Assembly: GCF_001311825.1 (NCBI RefSeq)
Contig: NZ_BBCB01000006.1
Coordinates: 1-64,000, forward strand
Direction of reading: 5' to 3'
DNA: 64,000 nucleotides
Source: Salidesulfovibrio brasiliensis JCM 12178
Lineage (GTDB): Bacteria > Desulfobacterota > Desulfovibrionia > Desulfovibrionales > Desulfovibrionaceae
Part shown: in pieces, positions 1 to 8,466 of the stretch
Layout of the letters: each line of letters begins with the position of its first letter
How positions within the stretch are numbered: the stretch's first letter is position 1
The notes under the pieces: generated by a model
The model's database searches: none
Told to the model about the DNA's origin: nothing
What the model saw: the letters and a program-made list of their open reading frames with translations, nothing else
Program-made: the position numbers and the translations under genes

Positions 1-8
1 TGATGAAC

Positions 9-43
9 GACCCCTGTTCGGTTTTACCGGGCAGGGGTCTTTT
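9..43 (+). terminator. Rho-independent terminator of an upstream gene
   Basis: GACCCCTG at 9-16 pairs with CAGGGGTC at 32-39 and is followed by TTTT, so it most likely ends a plus-strand gene left of the window. The minus-strand hydrolase stops inside the loop, so it may serve that gene too, although the U-tract on that strand is poor. Confidence 0.6.
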
Positions 44-902
44 GCTGCTTGAGCATATCTGCTTCCGTTTGCAGGAAAGCGTGAATGATGGCCGCGATTC
101 GTTCCGGGTGTTGATATTGGAACCAATGTTTGGCGTTGTTGAAACGGATCAGCCACGCGCCCCGGATTGCCGTAGTCAGTTCCAGGCTTAGCTCAGTGGG
201 GAGGATGTCATCCTGATTGCCCACCATGACGAGCGTCTGCTTGTCAATTTGCTTGATCCGGTCGCATGACCCCGGCCAGTTTACCATGGCTTCAGCCTGC
301 ATCTGAACTGAATCCGGTTGTGCCGGAATGCTCGGTTGTGGCAATCGTGAAAAGGCATCTGGATTCTGTGTGGTCCATGCGGGCGGGAAGAAGTGTCCCA
401 GCAATTCTTCCGTTGACATTTTCAAGAGCTTTTTGGTGATGGAGCCAATCGGCTCGGCGTCGCAGGCTGTGCCGAGCAGGATGAGCTTGCCCGTCTCGTC
501 AGGGTGGGCAATGGCGAGTTCCTGTGCAACGAGGCCACCCATGGACCAGCCGAGGATGTGTGGTTTCGCAAGGTTCAGGTAACGAATCAGTGCCAAGCAA
601 TCCTCTGCCATGCCTTTGATCGAACTGCGTTGCCTGCCTGATTCGGATAATCCCAGCCCGCTATGGTCGAAGGTAACAACCCGATAATGCTCGGAAAGCC
701 TGTCAATAAGCGCTGGTGACCATATATCCATGGTGCCGCCGAACCCCATTATCATGATCAGCGGATCGCCTTTTCCGGCAGTTCGGTAGGCAAGTTGAGT
801 CTCGCCGAGCGATGCGATCCCTGCAGAAGAGGGTTTGCGAGCACTGCATGCCGGGAAAACCAGCGTCAGTATCAGCAAAAGGATGAAGTGTCTTGTGGGC
901 AT
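24..902 (-). CDS. Alpha/beta-fold hydrolase, probable lipoprotein
   Basis: A protein of about 292 residues of the alpha/beta hydrolase superfamily. The nucleophile elbow GWSMGG follows the segment on a conserved Asp (VVTFDHSGLGLS), and the C-terminal part has NAKHWFQYQHP, which supplies the catalytic His. The first 22 residues are a hydrophobic export signal ending in FPAC, an imperfect lipobox, so the enzyme is probably exported and perhaps lipid-anchored. I chose ATG 902 because AGGGG lies just upstream; a GTG six bases earlier is also possible. Such enzymes are esterases, lipases or peptidases; the substrate cannot be told from sequence. It stands alone and convergent to whatever lies left of the window. 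Confidence 0.8.
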   Translation of the reverse strand: MPTRHFILLLILTLVFPACSARKPSSAGIASLGETQLAYRTAGKGDPLIMIMGFGGTMDIWSPALIDRLSEHYRVVTFDHSGLGLSESGRQRSSIKGMAEDCLALIRYLNLAKPHILGWSMGGLVAQELAIAHPDETGKLILLGTACDAEPIGSITKKLLKMSTEELLGHFFPPAWTTQNPDAFSRLPQPSIPAQPDSVQMQAEAMVNWPGSCDRIKQIDKQTLVMVGNQDDILPTELSLELTTAIRGAWLIRFNNAKHWFQYQHPERIAAIIHAFLQTEADMLKQQKTPAR

Positions 903-908
903 GAGCAC

Positions 909-1452
909 CCCTTTTACATGGTGTAACAGATGCTGGTTGAGGGTGAAAGGCCGCCCTCGGGCGAAAGGCTGACGGAAGCAGATGCCTTGCTCGGCGAGAT
1001 TTAATGGATGCTTGGAAAAGCCGATGCGATTCTGCTGATAGAGCCAGTCAAGACAGGGATGTGCGGGAAGTCCTGTGCTTCTGCGTCAGAAAGGCCAGCA
1101 TTTATCGGCTGTCGTTATCGAAATGGGTGGGAAAAAGAGAGCGTTCTCAACTCGACGACCGGCTTTTCAAGCAAGCCAGACCTTGTACGGAAATAGGCCG
1201 CGAAGCAAAAAGAAGTGAGGCGAGTCCGGGCACTGGTGACCACTCCAGCGTCGGTCCCGGCTCTGTTTCACGCCGCCACCGGATCATCGCCTCAATTATA
1301 TTGAATATAGCACTCGCAAAGGCGGCAGACAAGAGGGTCAACGCTTTGTTACGGCGAATTCTAACGCTGCAAGGCTAAGCCCGAAACATCTGCCGCTTGA
1401 AATTGTTGAGACCTTTGATGACCAGCCGGAGCATATTCGTGCAAAGGCAATG
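909..1452. other. Intergenic gap without a convincing gene
   Basis: About 540 bases between the hydrolase and the next terminator. Open frames of 60-125 codons exist on both strands, but none has a ribosome-binding site, protein-like composition or a recognisable motif. I see no inverted repeats, tRNA or mobile-element ends. It should contain the hydrolase promoter at its left edge; otherwise nothing can be assigned. Confidence 0.5.
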
Positions 1453-1480
1453 AAAAAAGGCCGACCCAGAAGGATCGGCC
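1453..1480 (-). terminator. Rho-independent terminator of the 1505-1867 gene
   Basis: On the minus strand GGCCGATCC and GGGTCGGCC form a nine-pair stem (plus coordinates 1459-1467 and 1472-1480) followed by six T. It lies 25 bases after the stop codon of the minus-strand gene. Confidence 0.85.
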
Positions 1481-1504
1481 TGGTGGTCTTTGGTTTGTGG
1501 TTGC

Positions 1505-1867
1505 CTAGCCGCCGAACCAGCCCGGGGCGATGACTTCCATTGCCTTGGTGTAATGGACGCGGAGGTCTTCCAGCTTGCCGGTAATGGCCTTTTCCTGATC
1601 GCTGAGGCTGGTGGGGCAAATGTCCTGCATTTGGTCCACGATGCCGTCCAGCTCCTTCATGGTGGACTTGATCAGGGTGATCTGGTCCTTCAGGCCCGAC
1701 GGATTGTCGTATGCCAGCACGTCGTACAGGCGTGCCTTCCAGGCGTTGAGTTCCATTTCGAGACCCTTGCAGTAGTGTGCGACAGCTTCTTTCTTGGAAT
1801 CTTCGGTGCTGCAGCCGTCTATGCCCGTACAACTCGGGCAGGGTCCGGGATAATCCATGTTAGCCAT
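1505..1867 (-). CDS. Conserved hypothetical protein, 120 aa, N-terminal Cys cluster
   Basis: I do not recognise a characterised family. The protein begins with a short Cys-rich head (CPSC near residue 10, CST near 19), then a predicted mostly helical body without membrane segments or signal peptide, ending in a short aromatic/glycine tail (GWFGG). The head could bind a metal ion or take part in disulfide exchange. The start ATG 1867 is preceded by GGAG at good spacing, and the gene has its own terminator, so it is a single-gene unit. Likely cytoplasmic; function unknown. Confidence 0.75.
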   Translation of the reverse strand: MANMDYPGPCPSCTGIDGCSTEDSKKEAVAHYCKGLEMELNAWKARLYDVLAYDNPSGLKDQITLIKSTMKELDGIVDQMQDICPTSLSDQEKAITGKLEDLRVHYTKAMEVIAPGWFGG

Positions 1868-2054
1868 TATTCGCCTCCAAAATGAGATAAGGGTTTACGA
1901 TTGAATCTATCGTTAGCACATGCAGGGTTTTTGCGATAGAATTTTTTTAAACAAAAATCACTCCTTTTTTCTGCCGGGAAAAAACTTGTCGTTTGCAGGC
2001 TGCGACGATACACATTCCTTCCCGAGAAAACGAAACGCCTTTGGAGATTCCGTA

Positions 2055-2572
2055 ATGAATGAACTGATTCTGACGGTTCAGCTGAGCTTGATGCAGAGAA
2101 TCACGAAGACGCTTATATTGACTTCATCCTCTCCGTGGACGGGCAGTACCTGCACGAAGATGGCGGAGCATACATCGACCCGGCGGCGCTGGTTGCCAGC
2201 GCGGGTGCGCCCGGTGAGCATTTCATATTTACCTGCAACTGCGGGAACCCTGCCTGCCTTGGCATCGACGAGGGAGTTACGGTGACGCACACTGCCACCG
2301 AGGTTCAGTGGAAGCTGCGCCAGCCCATTGCATGGCCGGTTGAGGAGAAGCTGCCAGAGTGGGCGCAGGACGTGACCATGGTGTTCGACAAGGAGAGTTA
2401 TGTCGAAGCCGTGGATCGCGCATTGCTGCATGCAAAAACACTGGCCAAGGGCTGGGATGGCGATGGCATGCTCTGGGTCGGCCCTGCGCTCAGCTTTGAG
2501 GAGCTGCTCGCGCTCGAGATTCCCGATTCAGCCATGATCAGCATGCCTGTGGGCAACGGAACCATTCAGTAG
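2055..2572 (+). CDS. Hypothetical protein with CxCxxxxC motif, frame break near its start
   Basis: Protein-like sequence runs in one frame to the stop at 2572, but upstream of GTG 2135 that frame continues to look coding (DAYIDFILSV) and has no start. The good ribosome site TTTGGAG and ATG 2055 lie in a different frame, which reads MNELILTVQLSL before losing sense. Adding one base near 2086 (GAGCTT to GAGCCTT) joins the two into about 172 residues. The middle carries CNCGNPAC, a plausible metal-binding or redox motif. If the break is real, the gene is dead or starts at GTG 2135 and is shorter. No family recognised. Confidence 0.6.
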
Positions 2573-2592
2573 GATTTAACGAGTCGAAAAAG

Positions 2593-2620
2593 AAAGGCCG
2601 CCTTTTGAGGCGGCCTTTTT
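2593..2620. terminator. Bidirectional terminator
   Basis: GGCCGCC (2596-2602) pairs with GGCGGCC (2609-2615), with A-rich sequence on the left and TTTTT on the right. It separates two converging genes and can serve both. Confidence 0.85.
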
Positions 2621-2629
2621 ATTTGAGAA

Positions 2630-3997
2630 TTAGCGGGTCCGGACCGGAAAGCGTTCCGGCAGCGCGATGCCCGCTCGTTTGCGAATGTGTTCGGCGCGTT
2701 CCTGCGCCTCTTCAAGAATCCCTTGCTCGTCAAGAGTGAGAACCGTGCGGTCTTGCATGACCCATTTTCCGGTGCACATGACCGAGTCCACACAGCTGGA
2801 GCGCATGGCGTAGACAAGGTTTGCCACTGCGTCGTGCACTGGCACGGAACCCGGGTGGCGGCGCATGTCGATCATGATGAGGTCTGCGGCCTTGCCCGGC
2901 TCCAGCGAACCGGTCACGCCGCCCATGAGCAAGGCTTCGGCACCCTTGATGGTCGCCATTTCCAGCACTCGCTCGGCGGGCACTGCGGTGGGGGCGAGGG
3001 TGCGTCCCTTGTGGATCATGGCGGTAAGATACATCTCGTCGAACATGTCCATGCGGTTGTTGCAGGGCGCGCCGTCCGTGCCGATGGACACGCAGATTCC
3101 CCGTTCCAGCATTTCAGGAACCGGCGCGAAGCCGAGCACCTTCATGGCCGCGCCGGGGCAGTGCGACACCTTGACGTCGTGCAGCCGGAACAGGTCCATC
3201 TCGCGCGGGGTGATCCAGACCGTGTGTACGGCGAGAAGATTCGGGCCGAGCACGCCAAGCCTGTTCAGATGCTCCACGGTGGGGGCACCGCGTTGAGTCT
3301 TGGTGTAGTCGATTTCTTCACGGACCTCGGCCACATGCATGTGCATGCCGACGCCTCGTGAGTCGGCCAGCTCCTTGGTGCGGGTCAGCAGCTCATCGGA
3401 GTTGTTGAAGATGGTGCGTAGTCCGAACCACACGCTGATGCGACCATCCGCCTTGCCGTGCCAGTTTTCCATGTGTTCGAGCTGGCGGTCGAGGCATTGG
3501 TCGGTGGATTCCCGCTCGTTTTCCGGGATTCCCTCGCCGCAGTCCATGGTGGAGCGAGCGAGGATGCCCCGGATTCCGGCCTCTTCAACGGCGCGGCCCA
3601 TGGTGTCCACATGCTGGCCGCCGGGCTCCGCGAAGCAGGTTACGCCGGAGCGGATCATCTCAAGGCAGCAGGCCTGTGCCGAGACGAGGTTATCCTCGGC
3701 GGTGAGGCTGCGTTCATAGGGCCAAGTGCGCTCGTGTAACCAGGTGATGAGGTCCACGTCGTCGCCGAGGCCGCGCCCGAGTTGCTGGGAGAGGTGGACG
3801 TGCGTGTTCACCAGTCCCGGCATCACGATTCTGCCGCAGGCGTCCACAACCTCGGCGTCTTCGGGGATGGATTGCGGGTCAAGAAATCCAGCCGCTCGTA
3901 TCGTACCGTCTTCAATGAGGATGTCGCCGCCGTCGAAAATCTCGCGCTCGGCGTTCATGGTCAGGATGTATGCGTTTTTGATGTGTATTGCTGGCAT
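2630..3997 (-). CDS. Amidohydrolase, MTA/SAH deaminase or SsnA/AtzA-like
   Basis: About 455 residues of the metal-dependent amidohydrolase superfamily, subgroup of 5-methylthioadenosine/S-adenosylhomocysteine deaminases. Visible metal and catalytic motifs in order: NTHVHLSQ, HMHVAE, HCPGAAMK, and GTDGAPCNN. These fit a mononuclear Zn/Fe enzyme that hydrolyses the exocyclic amino group of a purine-type substrate. The frame is open further upstream, but residues before MPAIHIKNAY look non-coding and family members start with that strand; I therefore take ATG 3997, although its ribosome site is weak. The likely role is recycling of methionine-cycle nucleosides through deamination. Related cyanuric or guanine deaminases cannot be excluded. 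Confidence 0.85.
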   Translation of the reverse strand: MPAIHIKNAYILTMNAEREIFDGGDILIEDGTIRAAGFLDPQSIPEDAEVVDACGRIVMPGLVNTHVHLSQQLGRGLGDDVDLITWLHERTWPYERSLTAEDNLVSAQACCLEMIRSGVTCFAEPGGQHVDTMGRAVEEAGIRGILARSTMDCGEGIPENERESTDQCLDRQLEHMENWHGKADGRISVWFGLRTIFNNSDELLTRTKELADSRGVGMHMHVAEVREEIDYTKTQRGAPTVEHLNRLGVLGPNLLAVHTVWITPREMDLFRLHDVKVSHCPGAAMKVLGFAPVPEMLERGICVSIGTDGAPCNNRMDMFDEMYLTAMIHKGRTLAPTAVPAERVLEMATIKGAEALLMGGVTGSLEPGKAADLIMIDMRRHPGSVPVHDAVANLVYAMRSSCVDSVMCTGKWVMQDRTVLTLDEQGILEEAQERAEHIRKRAGIALPERFPVRTR

Positions 3998-4153
3998 GTT
4001 GGCGTACCGGTTGAAGGTTGCGTGAAGCGACTCCGTACGCCCGGCCCGGCGGGCTGTCAACAGAATCGGGCGGGGCGGTTTATAATGTCCTTCACGTGAA
4101 TAATCCTGTTGGACTCTATACTGCGTCAACTGTCCACTGAAACGGAGGAGGTT

Positions 4154-4405
4154 ATGAAAAAGTATGTAAAATCAAACGACTGCATTAACTGTGTCTTTTT
4201 CAGAAAACGCTGCGTGCTAGGGGTCAGGCGACCCTGGAACCAAATCGCCTGCAGGGAATTCAGGCCGTACTGTCTTGACTGTGCATACTCCGACTATTTC
4301 TGTCATACCTGCCCGAATCGAACCAGCCAACAACTCAAGCCCGGCAATTTGATACCCGACCATAGCCAGATTGAAGTGTACACCTGTGTCTGGGGCGGCT
4401 GCTAG
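4154..4405 (+). CDS. Small cysteine-rich protein, 83 aa
   Basis: An 83-residue protein with ten cysteines, eight of them in four pairs or near-pairs (C10/C13, C20, C33, C40/C43, C50/C53, C78, C83), ending in Cys. The CxxC spacing suggests one or two structural zinc or Fe-S sites. ATG 4154 is preceded by GGAGGAGG, a very strong ribosome site that decides this start over an upstream in-frame one. No signal peptide. It lies in front of ubiD with an 83-base gap and could share a transcript. No family recognised. Confidence 0.7.
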   Translation: MKKYVKSNDCINCVFFRKRCVLGVRRPWNQIACREFRPYCLDCAYSDYFCHTCPNRTSQQLKPGNLIPDHSQIEVYTCVWGGC

Positions 4406-4488
4406 GCAACCTTTGCGGATTGCCTCTTAACATTGCCGCCCGGAGCGTATAGATTGCCAGCCGTAAGAACAAGGCAGGTAATCAGTAC

Positions 4489-6322
4489 ATGGGATACAGG
4501 AATACACGCGAGTGCCTTGCCGCGCTTGAGCGGCGGGGCGAGCTCGTGAGAATCGAAAAGGCCGTTGACCCGAATATCGAAGCGGGAGCCATTCAACGGC
4601 GTGTTTTCAAGGCCGGCGGACCCGCGCTTCTCTTTACCAACGTGAAGGGAACGCGGTTTCCCATGGCCGCGAATCTGTTCGGGACCAGAGAGAGGATGCA
4701 TTTCCTCTTTCAGGACACCATGCGCATGGTCGAGCGGCTCATGCGGCTCAAGCTCGACCCCATGGCAGCGCTGAAACAGCCGTGGAAATACCTCGGTGGA
4801 CCGCGCTCTGCCTGGCATTCGTTGCCCAAGAAGGTCAAGAACGGCCCGATCATGCGCAACGAGTGCCGGGTGAGCGATCTGCCCGAGCTTGTGTCGTGGC
4901 CCATGGACGGCGGCGGCTACGTCACGCTTCCCCAGGTCTATTCCGAAGACCCCGGCAACTCCGGTTTTGGCGGCTCCAACCTCGGCATGTACCGTGTCCA
5001 GCTTACGGGCAACGAGTACACTGACCGGGAAGTGGGCCTGCATTATCAGATTCACCGGGGCATCGGGCACCATCACGCAGAGGCGCTCAAGCGCGGCGAG
5101 AAGCTCAAGGTCAATGTGTTCGTGGGCGGGCCTCCCGCCATGACGCTCGCTGCGGTCATGCCGCTTCCAGAGGGATTCCCGGAGATTCTTTTCGCGGGCA
5201 TGATGGCCGGACACCGGATTCCCATGGTCTCGCGGCCGGGCGGGCTGCCTGTTCCCGCAGAGGCGGACTTCTGCATTTCGGGCGTGGTGGAGATGCACGA
5301 GAAGCCGGAAGGGCCGTTTGGTGACCATCTCGGCTACTACAGCCTGACGCATGACTTCCCGGTGCTGCGCGTGGAGCACGTCTATCACCGCGACGACGCG
5401 GTCTGGCCGTTCACCACGGTGGGCCGCCCCCCGCAGGAAGACACCATCTTCGGCGAGTTCATTCATGAGATGACCGGCGCATTGGTGCCCTCGGTGTTTG
5501 CCGGGGTGCATGAGGTCCACGCGGTCGATGCCGCAGGTGTGCATCCGCTACTGCTGGCCGTTGGTTCGGAACGCTATGTTCCATACGCAGCCGAACGTCA
5601 GCCGCAGGAGCTTATCACCAATGCGCTCTCGCTGCTCGGGACCACGCAGACCTCCCTCTCAAAGTATGTGCTGATAGCCGCGAAGGAAGACAGCCCGGAC
5701 GTCAGCGCCCACCATATCCCGGAATTCTTCCAGCACATGCTGGAGCGCATCGACCTGACGCGCGATTTTCACTTCATCACCAGAACCACCATCGACACGC
5801 TGGACTATTCGGGCATCAGCCTGAATCAGGGTCCAAGGTGATCGTCTCCGTGGCCGGGGCGGTGAAGCGCGGACTCGGCACCGAGTTGCGTCGGGGCTTG
5901 ATCTGCCTGAAGGCTTTTCGCAGCCGCAGGTCTTTGCGCCGGGAATCATGGTCATGCAGGGGCCGAAGCACGACCTTGGCCGCGATACCGGGGATCCGCG
6001 TTTCGACGCCCTCGGCGAGCACCTTGCCCGCGTGAAAGGGATCGAGGCGTTCCCGTTCATCGTGGTGGCAGACGATGCGGCGTTTACCGCAAAAAACTGG
6101 GACAATTTCCTCTGGGTGGCCTTTACCCGTTCCGATCCGGCGACGGACATGTACGGGGTGGGGGCTTTTACTCACTGCAAACACTGGGGAGCCGAAAAGG
6201 CGGTCATCGTGGACGCCCGGCTCAAGACGTATCATGCCCCGCCGCTGGAGTCTGTGCCGGAGGTGGAACGCATGGTGGACGATCTCGGCGCGCCCGGCGG
6301 GCCGTTGCACGGCATAATCTAG
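4489..6322 (+). CDS. UbiD-family prFMN decarboxylase, probably menaquinone pathway; two frame breaks
   Basis: UbiD-type decarboxylases use prenylated FMN to remove a carboxylate from an aromatic or enoic acid. The N-terminal 450 residues contain the family hallmarks GFGGSNLGMYRVQ, GGPPAMTLAAVMPLPEG and GPFGDHLGYYS. The frame then breaks near 5829-5831 (GGG) and again near 5893-5896 (GGGG). Restoring one G at each site gives a continuous C-terminus (GSKVIVSVAG, then LDLPEGFSQPQVF, then MVMQGPKHDLGRDTGDPRFD). The full length of about 611 residues fits the long UbiD proteins of sulfate reducers annotated as menaquinone biosynthesis decarboxylases. The breaks look like lost bases in G runs. The 6333 gene follows after 10 bases, so the two form an operon. 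Confidence 0.85.
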
Positions 6323-6332
6323 GAGAAGGACC

Positions 6333-6833
6333 ATGGATGAGAGAGTAATGGATCACCTGCGCGAAGGCGTGGCCCTCGACCTGTACCAGACCGTCAAGGC
6401 GGCAAGAAAGCTGCGTGACCAGAAAGTGTTTCGCCACACGCTCTACGACGAGGACGGCATGACCGTGTTCATCGGGCTGTTTCCCAAGGCCGAGATGGAG
6501 CAACTGCCAGAGCTTGACGAGACGTTTCGCAGCAAGCTCAAGGTGTTCAACGCCATCGGCGTTGTCACTGATGGCAAGACCCGGCTTGATATGTACGCGC
6601 TGGCGGGCATGAACAAGCCGTTCACCACGCTTTCCGACTACAAGGAACTCATGAAGATCTTTGATGACGGCCCGCTTGCCGGGTTCCTCGAACAGTATTT
6701 TGAGGTGCGCGGCGTGAATCTCGACTTCATGAACATGAACTATGAGCAGTTTATGGAGGCGGTGCAGACCGAAGTGTATGAAAAAACGCCCATGGCCGAG
6801 CTTTCCCAAATGGATGAACTGCTCAAGAGCTAG
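6333..6833 (+). CDS. Conserved hypothetical protein following ubiD
   Basis: A 166-residue acidic, soluble protein with no signal peptide or membrane segment. The sequence alternates amphipathic helices with short strands; the middle has a run YEQFMEAVQTEVYEK typical of a helix. I recognise no family. It follows ubiD by 10 bases with the ribosome site AGGAGAAGGA and is closed by a terminator, so it is co-transcribed with the decarboxylase. A role as partner, chaperone or regulator of that enzyme is only an inference from position. Confidence 0.7.
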   Translation: MDERVMDHLREGVALDLYQTVKAARKLRDQKVFRHTLYDEDGMTVFIGLFPKAEMEQLPELDETFRSKLKVFNAIGVVTDGKTRLDMYALAGMNKPFTTLSDYKELMKIFDDGPLAGFLEQYFEVRGVNLDFMNMNYEQFMEAVQTEVYEKTPMAELSQMDELLKS

Positions 6834-6850
6834 TTTTTTCCGAAACAACA

Positions 6851-6886
6851 AAAAAACGGGCCGTTCCATCTGGGACGGCCCGTTTT
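6851..6886. terminator. Bidirectional terminator
   Basis: CGGGCCGTTCC (6857-6867) pairs with GGGACGGCCCG (6872-6882), flanked by a run of A on the left and TTTT on the right, between converging genes. Confidence 0.9.
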
Positions 6887-6909
6887 CATTGTGTAGGAGA
6901 AAAAAGGGA

Positions 6910-7305
6910 TCAGCCGCTGGCTTCCTGCATCTTTCCGGCAGCCATGTCGAGCATGGCAACGTGCAGGCGGATGCTGATGCTTTCGCTTTGTTCCACGTTT
7001 TCCAGCAACTCCCGGAGCTTGTCCACGGTTTCCAGCAGGGCGGTGTAGGTTACGTCCGTGGGCTTGCCCTGATGCTTGCGGATCATCTCGAGAATGTTCT
7101 CCAGCTTGTGGGCGAGCGTCTCGATGTTGGTCAGCTTCAGGAGGTTCGCCCCGGCCTTGATGGAGTGGGCGTCACGGAAGATGCCGTGGATCAGGGCGTC
7201 ATCGACATCCTGCATGTCCTGCTCCATCTTGAGCAGGCCGTTTTCCACGGAATTGAGCCGTTCTTCGGTTTCCTCTATGAAGACTTCCAGTACGGGGTCT
7301 CTCAT
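6910..7305 (-). CDS. Hpt-domain phosphotransfer protein
   Basis: A 131-residue histidine phosphotransfer domain, as found at the N-terminus of CheA. The phospho-accepting motif is DAHSIKAGA, with His at residue 47. The rest is helical, with AHKLENILEMIR as the following helix. It lacks kinase and CheW-binding domains, so it can only relay phosphate. The start overlaps the end of cheV by four bases, so the two are translationally coupled and probably work in one chemotaxis-type or multistep relay, His47 exchanging phosphate with the CheV receiver or another regulator. Confidence 0.85.
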   Translation of the reverse strand: MRDPVLEVFIEETEERLNSVENGLLKMEQDMQDVDDALIHGIFRDAHSIKAGANLLKLTNIETLAHKLENILEMIRKHQGKPTDVTYTALLETVDKLRELLENVEQSESISIRLHVAMLDMAAGKMQEASG

Positions 7306-8252
7306 TCAGTGCTTCCTTCGATCAGTTCGATGGCTTTCTGTGCGATGCGGTTGAGTTCGGGTTTTGAGACCTGATAGTCGGCGCCGACGGAATCGCCCTT
7401 GTGTCTGAGTTCGTCTGTGATGATTGAAGAGTATAGAATAACAGGAAGTTTGCCCAGTACAGGGTCTTCCTTGACGTTCTTGGTCAGGGTGAAACCGTCC
7501 ATCAGCGGCATTTCGATATCCGAGATGACCACTTCCACAAAGTCGGTGATGTCCCGTTTTTCCTCTTCAGCAACCCGCTTCAGTTCCAGCAGTGCCTGCA
7601 GCGCCTCTTCGCCGTTGTTCAAAATCCTGTGACGGAAGTTGGCGGCGTTGAGATTTGTCTCGAGCATCATGCGGATTGTGGCGGAGTCGTCGCACACCAG
7701 CGCCTTGTATTCCCTGTCGCCCACGGTCACCTCGGCGGTGTCGTGGTGTTCAAATTCGGAAAGGATGGTTTCGAGGTCGAGCAATTGTATGAATCTGTCG
7801 TTCTTGTCAACCATTCCGACGATGGCGTCAGTACTTTTCGAAATCACGCCGCTTGGCGGAATCACTTCTCGCCAGCCCACGCGGTGGATTTCCGTGACGC
7901 CGGAGACGAGGAATCCCGTGACCGACTGGCTGAACTCCGTGACAACGACGATGTCCTGCTCGGTCTTTGGCATGTCGATTTCAAGCCAGACGCTCAGATC
8001 GAGCACCGGCAGGATGATGTCGCGCAGCGGGATCGTCCCCAAAAAGGAGGGGTGCGGGGCGGACTCGGGCTGCTCAAGGTTCGGAGTCTCGATCACCTGC
8101 ATTACCTTGGCCACGTTGATGGCAAAGTAGTGGTTTGTCGGCTCTTTGCCTTCCGGTGCGGCCTCGGTAATGAAAAATTCAAGTATCTCGAGTTCGTTTG
8201 TGCCCGTCTCCAGCAAAATGCCGGTATCGACTGGGGAGCTTTTCTGGCTCAT
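7302..8252 (-). CDS. cheV: Chemotaxis protein CheV (CheW-REC)
   Basis: A 316-residue protein with a CheW-like scaffold (about residues 20-170: ATP-independent coupling domain with GTIPLRDIILPVLDLSVWL) joined to a receiver domain (about 183-310) in which DD at 188-189, the phospho-accepting Asp245 in SDIEMPLMDG, and a later Lys (YQVSKP) are all present. CheV couples chemoreceptors to CheA and adapts by phosphorylation. I chose ATG 8252 because GAGG lies six bases before it; an upstream in-frame ATG at 8276 has no ribosome site. Co-transcribed with the Hpt gene. Confidence 0.9.
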   Translation of the reverse strand: MSQKSSPVDTGILLETGTNELEILEFFITEAAPEGKEPTNHYFAINVAKVMQVIETPNLEQPESAPHPSFLGTIPLRDIILPVLDLSVWLEIDMPKTEQDIVVVTEFSQSVTGFLVSGVTEIHRVGWREVIPPSGVISKSTDAIVGMVDKNDRFIQLLDLETILSEFEHHDTAEVTVGDREYKALVCDDSATIRMMLETNLNAANFRHRILNNGEEALQALLELKRVAEEEKRDITDFVEVVISDIEMPLMDGFTLTKNVKEDPVLGKLPVILYSSIITDELRHKGDSVGADYQVSKPELNRIAQKAIELIEGSTE

Positions 8253-8305
8253 GGCAGACCTCATGCTGGGGTTCATGAGTTGGATCGAATTGGTTCAACA
8301 GTAGT

Positions 8306-8334
8306 ATTATTCGTTTGGCCCGGCGAAAAATCAA
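8306..8334 (-). promoter_or_regulatory. Sigma-70-like promoter of cheV-hpt
   Basis: On the minus strand TTGATT (8329-8334) and AATAAT (8306-8311) are separated by 17 bases, about 55 bases before the cheV start. It matches four and five of six consensus positions. Confidence 0.45.
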
Positions 8335-8466
8335 GACCATTCTGATTCCGTTTGCGCGCAAGTGGAATGATTTTTTTTTATTTTCTTGACCTTGTTTCCA
8401 TAGGTATGCACTAGGGGTAATAGTGGATTGGCCTTTTTTCGTTTTTCTTTGAAAATGGAGCGCAAA

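Noticed and set aside
1004-1378. Small open frames in the gap after the hydrolase
   Set aside because: No ribosome site and protein composition unlike a real gene; none resembles a transposase.
1900-1945. Hairpin CTATCG/CGATAG followed by T-run in the 1868-2054 gap
   Set aside because: Only six to seven base pairs around a 23-base loop, so not a credible terminator.
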